Both the position numbers and the translations under genes were made by a program. From the NCBI GenBank assembly GCA_964059195.1, contig CAXKWD010000006.1, positions 3,402,530 through 3,466,529 on the forward strand: DNA of 64,000 nucleotides, given 5' to 3'. Positions 52,904 to 63,778 of the stretch are shown piece by piece. The DNA comes from Ectobius pallidus (taxonomy: Eukaryota > Arthropoda > Insecta > Blattodea > Ectobiidae). The notes below the pieces were generated by a model that searched no databases, was not told the DNA's origin, and saw only the letters and a list, made by a program, of their open reading frames with translations. The stretch's first letter is position 1; each line of letters opens with the position of its first letter.

Positions 52904-53817
52904 CAACATTTATGTGCTATTCGTTTGTTGTTAGACCACACTACAGTACAGTAAAGCACAGTACTGTTAAGGAAATGTACAGTTTGCAAAGATCATGAAT
53001 AAGTTTTTTCTCTCGTATTTAAATCTCCTCGATGTTTTCTTAACGATTGGGATTCGTTAAATTTGAAGAAACGAAAGAACACGAAAAGAAAAGTTTCAAG
53101 CGTTTTGTAATACACAAGGTATTTTTAGTGTATTTATCTGTTAATGAAGATTTGCCAAAAAAATTGTTTTTCTTCTTCTTCGCTCATGTGTCAGCAAACT
53201 GTTTGTTTGCATTACGTAGAACACTTCGTCTTACGAATGTGATCGTAAGCGCAGATCTGTGTTAACAGACTGAGTACAATAAAAGTACATTTTTGTGTTA
53301 CAAAACGCACGTTTTCGTTGTTTTATTTTTCTCTTGTTTCTTCAAATTTCATCAAATAAAATACGAGAGAAAAGAAGTAACTGCTCAGCATTGCGTATAT
53401 CTGCTTGATAGTACTGTACGTAATTGTGGTCTAATGGTACATAACAAAAAAAGAATGTTTGCTGGCATGTGAGCGAAGAAAAAGGGTTGCTGACAAAAAA
53501 AAAGCAAAAACAAAAAAAGCTAGTTGACAGACCCAGGGGAACCTTCAACCCTACGCACTCGAGTCGCACACGCAGACACAGTGCTACAGTGATGTGACAT
53601 TCGACAATTGCTTTGAATGCTTAGGTGTGCGTCGGAGTCAACGAGCCCGGCAGCTAGTGGTGTGTCGTCACTCGTGACGTCATATGTTTCACATTTGTCC
53701 TTCATTTTTAATGCATTTCCCGACATTTGCGACCCTATGTGTCCTATATCAAATCACTTGTTTCAATGCCATCTACGTCACTACGGAGAGTTTTAAACGT
53801 TAATAGAAGACACCCTG
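52015..53817. mobile_element. Foldback-like inverted-repeat element, copy 7
   Basis: A 1,803 bp complete copy with the longest (GA)n tract (about 52,838-52,895). Ends and TA flanks are conserved (52,013-52,014 and 53,818-53,819). It is the last copy before the array edge. Confidence 0.82.
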
Positions 53818-54265
53818 TATACAATGTGTTATTGTATACCAGGAATAATCTACCAAGTCAACAACTTAGACAGGACGTACATTCACACAACACAAGAAAT
53901 AGAAACTTTATTGATGTACCTTTTTACAGGCTATCTAAGTCACTCAAAAGTTATCATGTAGTGGGAATGAAATGTTATAATATGCTATCAATAAGTGTGC
54001 TTAATTACCCAGTTGACAAGTTTAAACATAAGCTATATGACTGGTTAGTTGGTCATCCATTTTATTCCCTAGACGAGTTCTTTGAATTTAGTACTAAATC
54101 AATTATCTTTTGATATTTTAATTCTTGGTTGTTTGTAAATTATTTTGTTTATAGTACTATTATGTATATATATGTAGGCATGTATTTTAAATGTAAAACT
54201 GACTTTGTCTATTGCCTCTTTGTAAGCTTAATGACAATAGAATATTATTATTATTATTATTATTA
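53818..54265 (+). mobile_element. CR1/Jockey-type LINE 3' fragment, copy 7
   Basis: Stop at 54,113; shortest (ATT)n tail. Left-hand sliver at about 51,963-52,014. Confidence 0.78.
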
Positions 54266-55258
54266 GAACCTGATGACATGTGCAAGATCATACCAGGTTC
54301 GGAAGGCTACAAGAGAGCTATAATGAAAGCCTTGGTAATGCGTTCCATACCAAAAGACATCGAAATGATTCTAAGCAAAATTCGTATTAGGGAGCCAGAT
54401 GCAAGAGAAAAGCTCATATGATTAAATCATCCATAACACATACTCTCTCACAAGAAGAGAGAGGGCTTTTGGCTGAAAGAGTGGATTTTTCTCATGCAAA
54501 ATATTCTCATGAGGAGGATGAAGTTATTAAGGGGAACTGGAATAGATTTTCTCTGCCCATTGAAATCAGTTAAGAAGAGAAAAGCTTAGAATGAGGAATA
54601 TGAAAAGGGAAGGAGAAAGAGATCATGCTCCAAGATATAATTTCAGGAAATGTAAGAGAGTTCAGTATAAAGTTGAAAACACTGAAGAAAGTACTGATAG
54701 TGACAGTGATGCAAGTGATTCAGAACCTAATGACATGTGCAAGATCATACCAGGTTCGGAAGGCTACAAGAGAGTTATAATAAAAGCCTCTGTTAAGCTT
54801 TCCATACCAAAAGACATCGAAATGATTCTAAGCAAAATTTGAATTAGGGAGCCAGATGCAGTATGTCCTGCTCATATGATTGAATCATCCCTAACACATA
54901 CTCTCTCACAAGAAGAGAGAGGGCTTTTGGCTGAAAGAGGAGTGGATTTCTCTCATGCAAAATATACTCGTGAGAAGGATGAACTTATAAAGGAGAACTG
55001 GAACAGATTTTCTCTGCCCATTGAAATCAGTTAAGAAGAGAAAAGCTTAGAATGAGGAATATGAAAAGAAAAGGAGAAAGAGATCATGCTCCAAAATATG
55101 ATTTCAGGAAATGTAAGAGACTTCAGTATAAAGTTGAAGACAATGAAGGAAGTACTGATAGTGACAGTGATGCAAGTGATTCAGAACCTGATGATATGTG
55201 CAAGATCATACCAGGTTCGGAAGGCTACAAGAGAGCTATAATGAAGCCTCGGTAATGC
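54266..55258 (+). pseudogene. Tandem coding-derived repeats, unit 7 (left part)
   Basis: Two full sub-repeats, then a fused third/fourth one: the sequence runs from third-type (KGERDHAPKYD) directly into fourth-type (GATGATATGTGC, GAAGCCTCGG). The 193 bp intervening period is therefore missing, consistent with deletion between sub-repeats. The LTR-type element begins after ATGC at 55,255-55,258. Confidence 0.6.
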
Positions 55259-55905
55259 TGTCGTGTAAGGGTATTATATAAAGGAATAAGATAGATAAAG
55301 TTTTGTAATAATTTTATTTAGAGAAATACTTGTAGAGAATTTGCGAAAGAATATAAATTTAGACGCAATATAAGAGTGTCAGTATTGCACGCATTGATCG
55401 GCATGTAAAGGATTTCCGCTCCTCTTGCAAGGAGAAATGAACTTTAAGACAACACAGCACTCTTCAGCAAATTCCTTTTCTTTCTTAATGTTAATTTTGA
55501 GGCAGTAATAATAATTAAACAAGCAAATTCTTTGCTGAAATAACAGTTAAGCTTCCTCCGTCTCTCTACCCACACCGAAAATATGCTGTTTTTGTCACGT
55601 ACTCATTGGTATAAAAACTCTGAATTTTTGTGACTGATTGGGAATATAAACTTGAACGTCGAGCAGGCTACAACTACTGTATATGTTATTTGGAAATAAA
55701 CTACAGCATTCTTTTGTTATTCGTTACGTAAATATATTGTACTTATTGATCATCCTCATCCAGACTACAGAATTAGACTTGGTCTACAAAGGAAAAGCTG
55801 AATTTTCAAGAGCTTAGCTTTTCTCAAGGGGAAAGCCGAATTCACAGAGAAGAACAAAATTTTGATGTAACATCGTACTTTCGCTACCGGTACGATTACA
55901 CGTCA
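55259..55905 (+). repeat. 5' LTR of the gypsy-like element
   Basis: Starts TGTCGTGTAAGG and ends ATTACACGTCA, 647 bp. A TATA box (TATAAAA) at 55,610-55,616 and AATAAA at 55,695-55,700 are placed as expected for a U3-R-U5 structure. TGG follows immediately as in a primer-binding site. A matching full-length 3' copy is missing, so the right boundary rests on the shared 14 bp terminus and the TGG. Confidence 0.72.
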
Positions 55906-55923
55906 TGGTGGCAGCGGCGTTGG
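55906..55923 (+). other. Candidate primer-binding site
   Basis: TGGTGGCAGCGGCG directly after the LTR end. A TGG start complements the CCA end of a tRNA. I cannot say which tRNA. Confidence 0.5.
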
Positions 55924-56632
55924 ATATAAGCTCATTGATTTAATTCATCAACTGTAGATAGTCTACACTTCAACTTTACAACTTTTATCTTCGCTTGGAT
56001 GGAGAGAAATTTTATACCTGAAGAAGCACCTGTCTAAAGATCCTCCTAGATCAAGATCTCTGACTACATTTGGACACCAGATAGAAAACAGAAGACTTGT
56101 GGCTGCAGAACAACTATGGAGAACGGCGTGACGATAACAACTATAGAATACCTATAAACATTTCTACTCTTCACTTCCGAGGACTCTTCTACCCGAGGGA
56201 CCAGGAGACGTCTTCACTTCTTTCCGCTTGGTAATACCCGAAACCCCGGTATTTTCCAGACGAAGGCATCAGTGGCGGACACCTTTCACAGCCGGAACCA
56301 TTCTGAGGTTCGAGGACTAGCAGTCCAGAATGGAGGCGCCATTTCGGTAAGCAGGCTCTATCCCGCCTGTGTGACAGCGCTTTGTCCGTGACGCATCGAG
56401 GTGTGTTGTCTTCTCTTCATTTTTTCACCAAGTAAGTAATACAGTAGATCGACGTAAAATCCCCCATTGGATGTGCGATCTGCTTCTGCATTAGCCAATT
56501 TAAGAAATATTAAGTAAAAAATAGTAGTAACGTTCATAATAATAATTAAATTCATAATAAAAACTATTAAATAAATAAATAAATAAATAAATAAAATATA
56601 TTATTTATTTCATTAATAACTTTTTTTCAATT
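55924..56632 (+). other. Leader region of the gypsy-like element
   Basis: About 700 bp between the primer-binding site and gag with no long frame. A good donor-like site TTCG|GTAAGC lies at about 56,345. An (AAAT)n run sits at 56,570-56,595. Confidence 0.45.
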
Positions 56633-57480
56633 ATGGAAGAACTATTAGAAGGACAGGTTCCTCCACAAAATGCAGATAGAATAGAATTGCTGGAAGCACA
56701 AATACAAACAATCTTAAGAGTTAATGTGCATAGGGACTCTTTAACAATAACGGCAGCAGCAAAACTATTTGATAAAGGCTTTACGGGAGACCCGAAAGAA
56801 CTTAATGATTTCATTGATAACGTAGAGTCAGCATACACTTTGGTAGAACCGGCACAAGAGAGAACATTATTCCGATATGTACTTGCAAAGATAACGTAGA
56901 ATCTAAAAGAATATTAAGTTTCAGAAATAACGATGAGTTGACATGGAATGACGTCAAGCAGAAATTAGAGACACATTATGCGGTTCAAAAGAACATTTGC
57001 TTATTGTAATCAGTTATGTCAGGGAAGGCAAAGTCCATATGAGAACGTAATGCAGTAAGGTAAGAAGTAGCACAGCTGATTGCGAGTGCACTAGACAGCA
57101 TTAATAAAATTTACAATGTCATGAGGAGCTAACTTATCGTCAGGTGGAAGTAAGATGATAATCAGATTATAAAAAAAAAATATTTTTATTAACGGTAATT
57201 TTAATAATGTAATACGGGAAGCAGTTAAGCTTTAATTTTGAGAAATTTTTGATGGAACTAAAACAGAAGAGAGTGAGCGCAGATCCAATGTAAACAGCTT
57301 TAAACCAAACAGAACAAAGATGAGAGATCACCAGTTGCTTAACGCAATGGTAAGAAAAAGAAAATGTATACGCTTAAGCGATACAATATCATAAGTGCCA
57401 AAAGTTTGGACACGTTATGAAGGATTGCAGGGCAATCACATGTAAAAGGTCACCGCACCATTGTGAGACATGAGATAGTT
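56633..57480 (+). pseudogene. gag remnant of the gypsy-like element
   Basis: Starts at ATG 56,633 and is open for 88 codons to 56,899. It contains FTGDPKELNDFIDNVESAY, a pattern typical of Gag in insect Ty3/gypsy elements. After a frameshift near 56,896, Gag-like sequence continues (SKRILSFRNNDELTW near 56,903, then KQKLETHYAVQKN near 56,960), with stops soon after. A partial CCHC zinc knuckle (C-x2..FGH-x4-C) lies at about 57,393-57,435, its first Cys apparently lost. Lengths and order fit a nucleocapsid-bearing Gag, now dead. Confidence 0.75.
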
Positions 57481-58561
57481 CAGTCCACAAGCCAGGGAAC
57501 CACAGTAGTTGTACTGCTCAGCCATGTGTTCACCCAGGTAGAGTTAGGTATAGGTCCAGGCCAGACTATACAAAGAGAAGAAAGATAGTAATAAAGAGAT
57601 TAATCAAGAAAGGAAAGAAATATTTAAATCCATTTTCCTTTTACGCAACGTTCGAGGACTTGCTAAATGGAGTTGGATTAGTGCTTTTGACACTAGTTCA
57701 GTAGTCATTAGTAAGGCGAAATAGTCTCATAAATAAAAGAAGGGAATAAATAAGAAGGATAAATTACAGTGTAATTCAATTACAAGAGAATAATTTACAG
57801 TTAAGGGTAGTGTACAATGAGAAAGAAATAAGTAAAATTTAAGTAAAGGAAAAATTACTTGATGCATAGGATGTAATAATAAGAGAGGATTTGAAAAAGA
57901 ATAATAAAGTAAAAGTAACTTTACAACAGAATGTTTGTGCAAAACTACCAGGATATTTAGAAACTTTTGCTCAGTTTTTTTTAATAGAGAAAAGAATTAG
58001 GTATTGTGAAAAACAAATACTAAATAATATATATTGTTGTGAGGGAGTAGTAGTATACTGTAAGTAATATAAGAAGAGAAGAATTTAGTTGTTTAATACT
58101 GAATTTAAAAGAAGGTAAATGTGATTTAACAGATTTAAAAAAAAAAAAAAAAAAAAAGATATTTTTGAAAGACTATTCAATATTTAAGAATAAGAAGTAA
58201 AATTAAAGCATTAAATACGCAATTAAGGTTAGTTCACATTAAAGAGGGAGCAGATGAAATAAAACAAATTTGTGAATATTCCAATGATATTTTAGATTTT
58301 CAGGCAACAGATTAACAGAGATAAAAGGTAGTAAACAACATATTGTTACACCTACGCTGATATTAGACCAATCATTTTGAAAGATTTTGACATCAACAAG
58401 AAGTAAACTGATAAGTTTAAATGATGTTAGATAAAAATAATAATAAAAATAATAATAATTTCCCATTACCTGTTGTATTAGATTTTTAGAAATTTAATAT
58501 TTTAGAAGAATATGAATATGAAATAATACACCATTCTGATAAACAACAGATAAATTCAGAC

Positions 58562-58606
<45 letters not shown>

Positions 58607-58939
58607 TTATTTACAGCCAGTATATTAAGTACAGGGCATTGTCAAAGCTATAAATGTAGACAGTAAATTTTAAAAGGTTAGATCAAGCACTCCAGTTTTT
58701 AATAAAATTAAAGAAAAAATCAACAGTGTTAAAAAGCTTTGATTAACCAAGTGTTTAAAATTTTTAAAATTATATAATATGTATATGATTAGCAGAAGAA
58801 ACAACATATTAAAATTTTGATATATTTCAAGCTATTCAAAGCTTTTGATGTGCGAATTTGATTTGTTTGAAGAACATTACAAAAATGTTAGTATTATAAG
58901 AATAAATTTCGGAACGAATAGCATAATATTTATTTATAA

Positions 58940-58971
<32 letters not shown>

Positions 58972-59490
58972 ATAGCTTATTAACATGAGATAAGTTACTT
59001 GAAATATAAGTTTCAAAAGGCAAAAGAGAATGGAAAACACCAAAGTATATTTGTTTAAATAATTTATTTAAAATTGAGAAAACAAGTCTACGAAGAAGAA
59101 AAATTACTTTAAATAATTTATTACAGAATACTGATATGTAATCACTGCATAATAAATGCTTATTTAAACTAAACCAAGTAATTTCACTGGGGAATATTCT
59201 TCTTCAGTACCTTTTTAATTTAAAAACAAATTCCCGAGTAATTTGTTTGTAAACCAGTTCATCTCTAGAAAACCATGATTCAGCGGAAGTTAAGATATCT
59301 GCATTCAATGTCTCAAGTAAGAGGAGATCAAAATTTATGTTTATTCAGCATACATAACAGAACGGCAACTACATTTGCAGACTTAGAAGGTCATTCAGTT
59401 CATTCATCTCATTAGCAACATAACTTGAAAGAAAATTACGAATATTAAGGGAAATGCAGGAAGGTCTAATAAGAGGTCCTATGTGATTCC
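57481..59490 (+). other. Highly decayed pol interval
   Basis: Protease, reverse transcriptase and RNase H would be expected here by element order, but I could not find their motifs. The stretch is AT-rich and dense in stops, with a poly-A run (58,138-58,157), an (AAT)n microsatellite (58,559-58,606) and a (TA)n run (58,948-58,970). Confidence 0.5.
58559..58606. repeat. (AAT)n microsatellite
   Basis: Uninterrupted trinucleotide run within the decayed pol interval. Confidence 0.9.
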
Positions 59491-59955
59491 AAAGAACGCA
59501 TGAAAGAATTAAATTATATTGTAATTAGCCAAAACATGTTTTACGAAGTAGAAAATTATATTAGGAATTGTTTTATTTGTTTAATAAATAAACATGTGAC
59601 ACTAAAAGTAAACTTACTAATTGAACAAGCAGATACAAGTAAATTTTTATGAAATTAAATCGCATTAAATATAATAGGCTGATTTTATTCCACAGAGCAA
59701 GGAAATAAATATTTTTTTGAATTTATTTAAATTATATTAAAATATGATATGGTGATACGGACGTATCAAGGAACACAGTTCATAGGAGAACTAATGAAAA
59801 GACTTTGTAAGTTAGAAATAGAAAAAGTAAAAAAAATAGCGTGTACCATTCAGAGTCAAACGGTAGTTTAGAGAAGTTTTATAAAGTATTAGTTGAATAT
59901 TTAAGATGTTTTTGTAATAACAAACAAGATGAATGGAACAGATGAGTTCCTTTGG
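59491..59955 (+). pseudogene. Integrase remnant of the gypsy-like element
   Basis: Pieces in the right order for a retroelement integrase: the zinc-binding region ending YIRNCFICL-x-NKHVTLK (about 59,555-59,605), the start of the core as ALNIIG (about 59,663-59,680) where the first catalytic Asp is expected and Asn is found, TEQGNKY (about 59,695), then QGTQFIGELMKRLC (about 59,767-59,808) preceded by Tyr where the second catalytic Asp is expected, and after a frameshift HSESNGSLEKFYKVLVEYLR (about 59,847-59,906). Stops and frameshifts separate the pieces. The order confirms Ty3/gypsy affinity and a dead enzyme. Confidence 0.75.
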
Positions 59956-60227
59956 CAGTATTTACATGCAACTCCCCACACAAATTCAAAGTAATCCTTT
60001 TAAGAAGTTATATTTAGTAGGAAAGCTAACCTACAGAGTGTTTTACAAAGAAACCAGAAATTGTATACAATTATGATGACTATGTTCGTAAGGTAAAACA
60101 GAAATTCCAGCATGAGAAGATGTTAGGAATAGCTTGATTAAAAGAAAGAAAGAAAGAAAGAAAGAGAAAACAGTAAGTAAAAAGTTAAGAACATGCATGT
60201 TCAAAAGTTTAAAAGGTTCAAAGAGAA

Positions 60228-60435
60228 ACCAGGTTGTGTCCAGAGGGAACAACGTTCAAAATGGTGAAAGGTGGGTGACCAGGTCTTTGTTCAAGAGGAA
60301 CAAAGAAAGGAAATTAGGTACACTAGGGTAAAAGTGTAACCAGGTTTTTGTTCAAGAAGAACAAAGAAAGGAAATTAGGTACACTAGGGTAAAGGTGTAA
60401 CCAGGTTGTTGTTCAAAAGGAACAAACAAAGAAAA
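60228..60435 (+). repeat. 61 bp tandem repeats in the LTR element
   Basis: About 3.5 direct copies beginning ACCAGGT at 60,228, 60,278, 60,339 and 60,400, with the core GAACAAAGAAAGGAAATTAGG. Copies two and three differ at only a few bases. Non-coding. A (GAAA)n run lies just upstream at 60,141-60,168. Confidence 0.85.
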
Positions 60436-60529
60436 ATGTATCCATTATGAGAATGGTAGGACGAAACCTTGTGTAATAGGTTCGTGCCAAAATGTATAAT
60501 AAAATCTCTCTTCTGTTACTGGTTTAGTT

Positions 60530-60895
60530 GTAAATACAAGTTAAGTAAAACTTAAGACCTAATCCTAAAAGGTATATGAATGTAAACACAAGTTAAGTAA
60601 AACTTAAGACCTAATCCTAAAAGGTATATGAATGTAAATACAAGTTAAGTAAAACTTAAGATCCAATCCTAAAAAGGATATTATATTGTAAAAGCAAGTT
60701 AAGCCAATTTAAAATGTAATGTGAATGTAAAAACAAGTTAAGGATAATTTAAGATGTAACAATCCTAAAAAGGATACTTGAATGTAATAGCAAGTTAAGA
60801 AAAAAATTTAAGATGTAACAATCCTAAAAAGGATATGCGAGACAAGCAAATTTAAGATGTAATATTAGAAAGGATATTTGCTGTAAAATGCAAGG
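60530..60895 (+). repeat. ~52 bp tandem repeats in the LTR element
   Basis: Six to seven direct copies with the frame GTAAA..CAAGTTAAG...AATCCTAAAA. The first two are nearly identical and they degrade rightwards. Non-coding, just upstream of where the 3' LTR should start. Confidence 0.85.
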
Positions 60896-61480
60896 AACGA
60901 AAATACAAGGTATTAAATTACAAGGTACGAAAACAAAATGGAGAGGTTTCCTTAAGGAATGTAAATTTATGTCAGATCAACCATGATACAGTTTTAAAGA
61001 TTGTGATTAAAGTTTATTTTATTTTGATTTAAAAGGAATATTGATAAATAGATCAATTAAAGTTTTTAGTGAAATGACAGACATTTTTTTTAATACACAT
61101 AGAAGTAAAAGAATTATTTTTGTAGGAAAAATACTTCGAAAGAATTGAAAAATATATTGAGAAATTTAGAATTTCAAAATGAAAATATATTGCAATTAAA
61201 TTTGATATAAATATCAATAGTGAAAGCCACTATTTTTGCATTAAATATTTCAGTTGCGTAAATGACCAATTTCATTTTTGTGTGTTTTTAAATACAATTT
61301 AATGCATTTGAAAAGAATATGTGTTCATCGTGGATAGGACACTTAAGTAATTTTATTTTTGAATGTCAACATAGTTTTGATTTATTAATTGAAGCATACT
61401 TACATACTCAATTAGGAGTTATTCAGTTACAAATGATAATTTATTAAAAGGTAAATGCTATATTACACGATTACACGTCA
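60896..61480 (+). other. AT-rich 3' part of the LTR element
   Basis: About 585 bp, close to the length of a 3' LTR, but with no similarity to the 5' LTR by eye except the final ACGATTACACGTCA. No gene recognised. Confidence 0.5.
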
Positions 61481-61594
61481 ATGCGTTCCATACCAAAAGA
61501 CATCGAAATGATTCTAAGCAAAATTTGTATTAGGGAGCCAGATGCAAGAGAAAAGCCCATATGATTAAATCATCCATAACACATACTCTCTCAC
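61481..61594 (+). pseudogene. Tandem coding-derived repeats, unit 7 (right part)
   Basis: Continuation of the fourth sub-repeat after the LTR-type insertion, starting at the duplicated ATGC. It ends at the junction with the zinc-finger 3' end. Confidence 0.6.
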
Positions 61595-63619
61595 AGTTTG
61601 TTACAGATGTCAAACTTGAAAGCTCTTTCCCCTGTATGTGTAAGCAGATGAGTTTTCAGATAATTATTTCGGAAATGTTTCCTTACACACATCGCACCTG
61701 ATAGGTTTTCCTACTGTATGTGTAACTAGATGAGTTATGAGGTACCTCTTCGAGAAAAAAATTTGTCACAGACACCACACTTTTAAGCCTTTTCTCCTGT
61801 ATGTGTAAGCAAATGTCTTTTGAGAGCACATCTATAAGAAAATAGTTAGTTACACACATCACATTTGTATGGTTTCTTTCCTGTATGTTTAATCTGTGGG
61901 ATTTTGAGAGCACTTCTATCAGAAAATCGTTTGTTACAGACATCACATTTGAAAGGTTTTTCTCCTGTATGTATACGCATATGAGTTTTGAGATTACACC
62001 TATGAGTAAATGTTTTGATCCAGATGTCACACTGGAAAGCTCTTTCCTTTGTATGTGTAAGCAAATGAGTTTTGAGATGAAAACTATGAGAAAATCGTTT
62101 GCTACACACATCACACTTGTAAACTTTTTCTCCTGTATGTGATAGCAGATGACTTTTGAAAGCAAATTTATAAGAAAATCGTTTGTTACACACATCACGT
62201 TTGAATGGTTTTTCTCCTGTATGTGTAAGCAGGTGATGTTTGTGAGTACTACTATCAGAAAATCGTTTGTTACAGACATCGCATATGAATGGTTTTTCTC
62301 CTGTATGTGTATGCAAATGAGTTTTGAGATAGCTCTTTGAGTAAATGTTTTGTTGCAGAAATCACACTTGAAAGCTCTTTTATTTGTATGTGTAAGCAGA
62401 TGAGTTTTGAGATTAATTGCAAAAGAAAATGCTTTGTTACATACATCACAATTGAAAGGTTTTTCTCCTGAATGTATAAGCAAATGAGATTTGAGGTAAA
62501 CACTTTGAAAAAATCGTTTGCTACACAAATCGCACTTGTAAGCTTTTTCTCCTGTATGCACAAGCATATGTCTTTGAAGAACACATCTATAAGAAAATCG
62601 TTTGTTACAGACATCACATATGAATGGTTTTTCTCCTGTATGTGTACGAAGATGACTTTTGAGAGGACTTGTATGTGAAAATCGTTTCTTACAAACATCA
62701 CATATGAATGGTCTTTCTCCTGTATGTGTACGCAGATGACTTTTGAGATTAAATCTTTGCGTAAATGTTTTGTTACAAATATCACTCTTGAAAGATTTTT
62801 CACCTGTATGTGTAACCAGATGAGATTTGACGTGACTACTTTGAGAAAATCGTTTGTTATACACATCACACTTGTAATTTTTTTCTCCTGTATGTGTGAG
62901 CAGATGAGTTTTGAGAATAGTCTTACGAGAAAATGTTTTGTTACAGGCATCACACTTCAATGTTTCTTTTTCCTGTATGTGTAAGCAGATGAGTTTTGAG
63001 ACTACCTCTTTGAGAAATTTTTTTGGTACAGACATCACACTTGAAATATTTCCCCCCTGTATGTATAAGCCGATGCTTTTTGAGATTACCTCTATGAGAA
63101 AATGTTTTGGTACAGACATCACACTTGTAATTTTTTTCTCCTGTATGTGTAAGCAGATGAGTTTTGAGAGTCCTCTTATGAGCTATGCTGTACGAGTATG
63201 ATGATGACTTATTTTGGAATTGGTCTTTGTAAGAGAATCATATGACTGGAATTGTTTTTCACTAATCACATCCTGGTTTTCATGTTCTCTTACATAAGGA
63301 GGTTGAGAATCATTTTGGTCGGAAAGCAATGTCTCCAAACCTTGAACTGTGTTGGATAACGGAGAATCAGTTTTCAAACAGGTCTATATTCTCAACTTTG
63401 TTTGGAAATTTCTTTACCAAATCGAAGGTCACAGGTCTACTTTTTTGGTATTCATTATTTCCTTTAACAAACGTATCTGAAATTTCGCCACACTCTGTCG
63501 ATGTCTGTAACTTTGGAACTGTTGCAACGTTTGGGTCTATATCCTCACTTTTAATTTGGCGTGTCGCTACTAAATTGAAGGTTAAGGGTGTATCCTCACA
63601 CTTAACAGTATGTTCGTGT
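61595..63619 (-). pseudogene. Poly-C2H2 zinc-finger pseudogene, unit 7 (N-terminally cut)
   Basis: The most diverged copy. It keeps the second His of finger 12 (HLLSHTGEK), lost in units 1-6, so that lesion arose inside the array. It has its own losses: Cys-to-Tyr in finger 4 (CDVYNK, near 62,858), Cys-to-Trp in finger 14 (CDIWIK, near 62,020), first His-to-Pro in finger 15. The frameshifts near 62,330 and 62,965 and the stop at 61,846 are shared with all copies. Homology to the other copies stops at 63,619, just before the codons for HEHTVKCED. Confidence 0.85.
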
Positions 63620-63778
63620 ACTGGTAAGTCCCTGTGCAAGATTTGTTTCACATATATAAATTGGCCTATCATAACCTCAACGACTTGCAAACTGATTTAT
63701 AATACAAATGCTGTGGTAATTAGCTCTGATCATAATAATTTACGATAACGCTGCTAAAGTATTTCTTAATTGTTTCAG
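63620..63778. other. Single-copy sequence beyond the array edge
   Basis: First sequence in the window not found in any repeat unit. A pyrimidine-rich tract with TTGTTTCAG ends at 63,778, a good + strand splice acceptor immediately before the THAP-like exon. No other gene seen. Confidence 0.55.

Larger units (their letters stand above)
55259..61480 (+). mobile_element. Degenerate Ty3/gypsy-like LTR element in unit 7
   Basis: A 6,222 bp insertion bounded by TG...CA and a 4 bp target duplication ATGC (55,255-55,258 and 61,481-61,484); all other units show the uninterrupted site. Order: 5' LTR, candidate primer-binding site, leader, gag remnant, long decayed stretch, integrase remnant, tandem repeats, AT-rich 3' part. 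The 3' LTR is not recognisable: only the last ~14 bp (ACGATTACACGTCA) match the 5' LTR end. Many stops and frameshifts make it inactive. Integrase and Gag features point to the Gypsy group of insect Ty3/gypsy elements. Confidence 0.82.
52015..63619 (+). repeat. Macro-repeat unit 7 (terminal, partial, split by LTR element)
   Basis: The last unit. A 6,222 bp LTR-type element (55,259-61,480) interrupts it, and it ends abruptly at about 63,619 inside the N-terminal coding region of the zinc-finger pseudogene. Without the insertion it holds about 5.4 kb of unit sequence. It lacks the E-box spacer, RTE remnant and LINE tail. It is the most diverged unit, as expected at an array edge. Confidence 0.9.

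Noticed and set aside
60960..61460. Possible envelope-like remnant near the right end of the gypsy-like element.
   Set aside because: Only a short basic stretch followed by a hydrophobic one was noticed near 61,110-61,135, the region is full of stops, and the position after the tandem repeats does not fit well.
63620..63778. Possible + strand intron from CTG|GTAAGT at 63,624 to the acceptor at 63,778, fusing antisense zinc-finger sequence to the THAP exon.
   Set aside because: The phases do not match: joining the open + strand frame to the exon gives an immediate stop. The donor may still be used from another frame, but nothing supports it.
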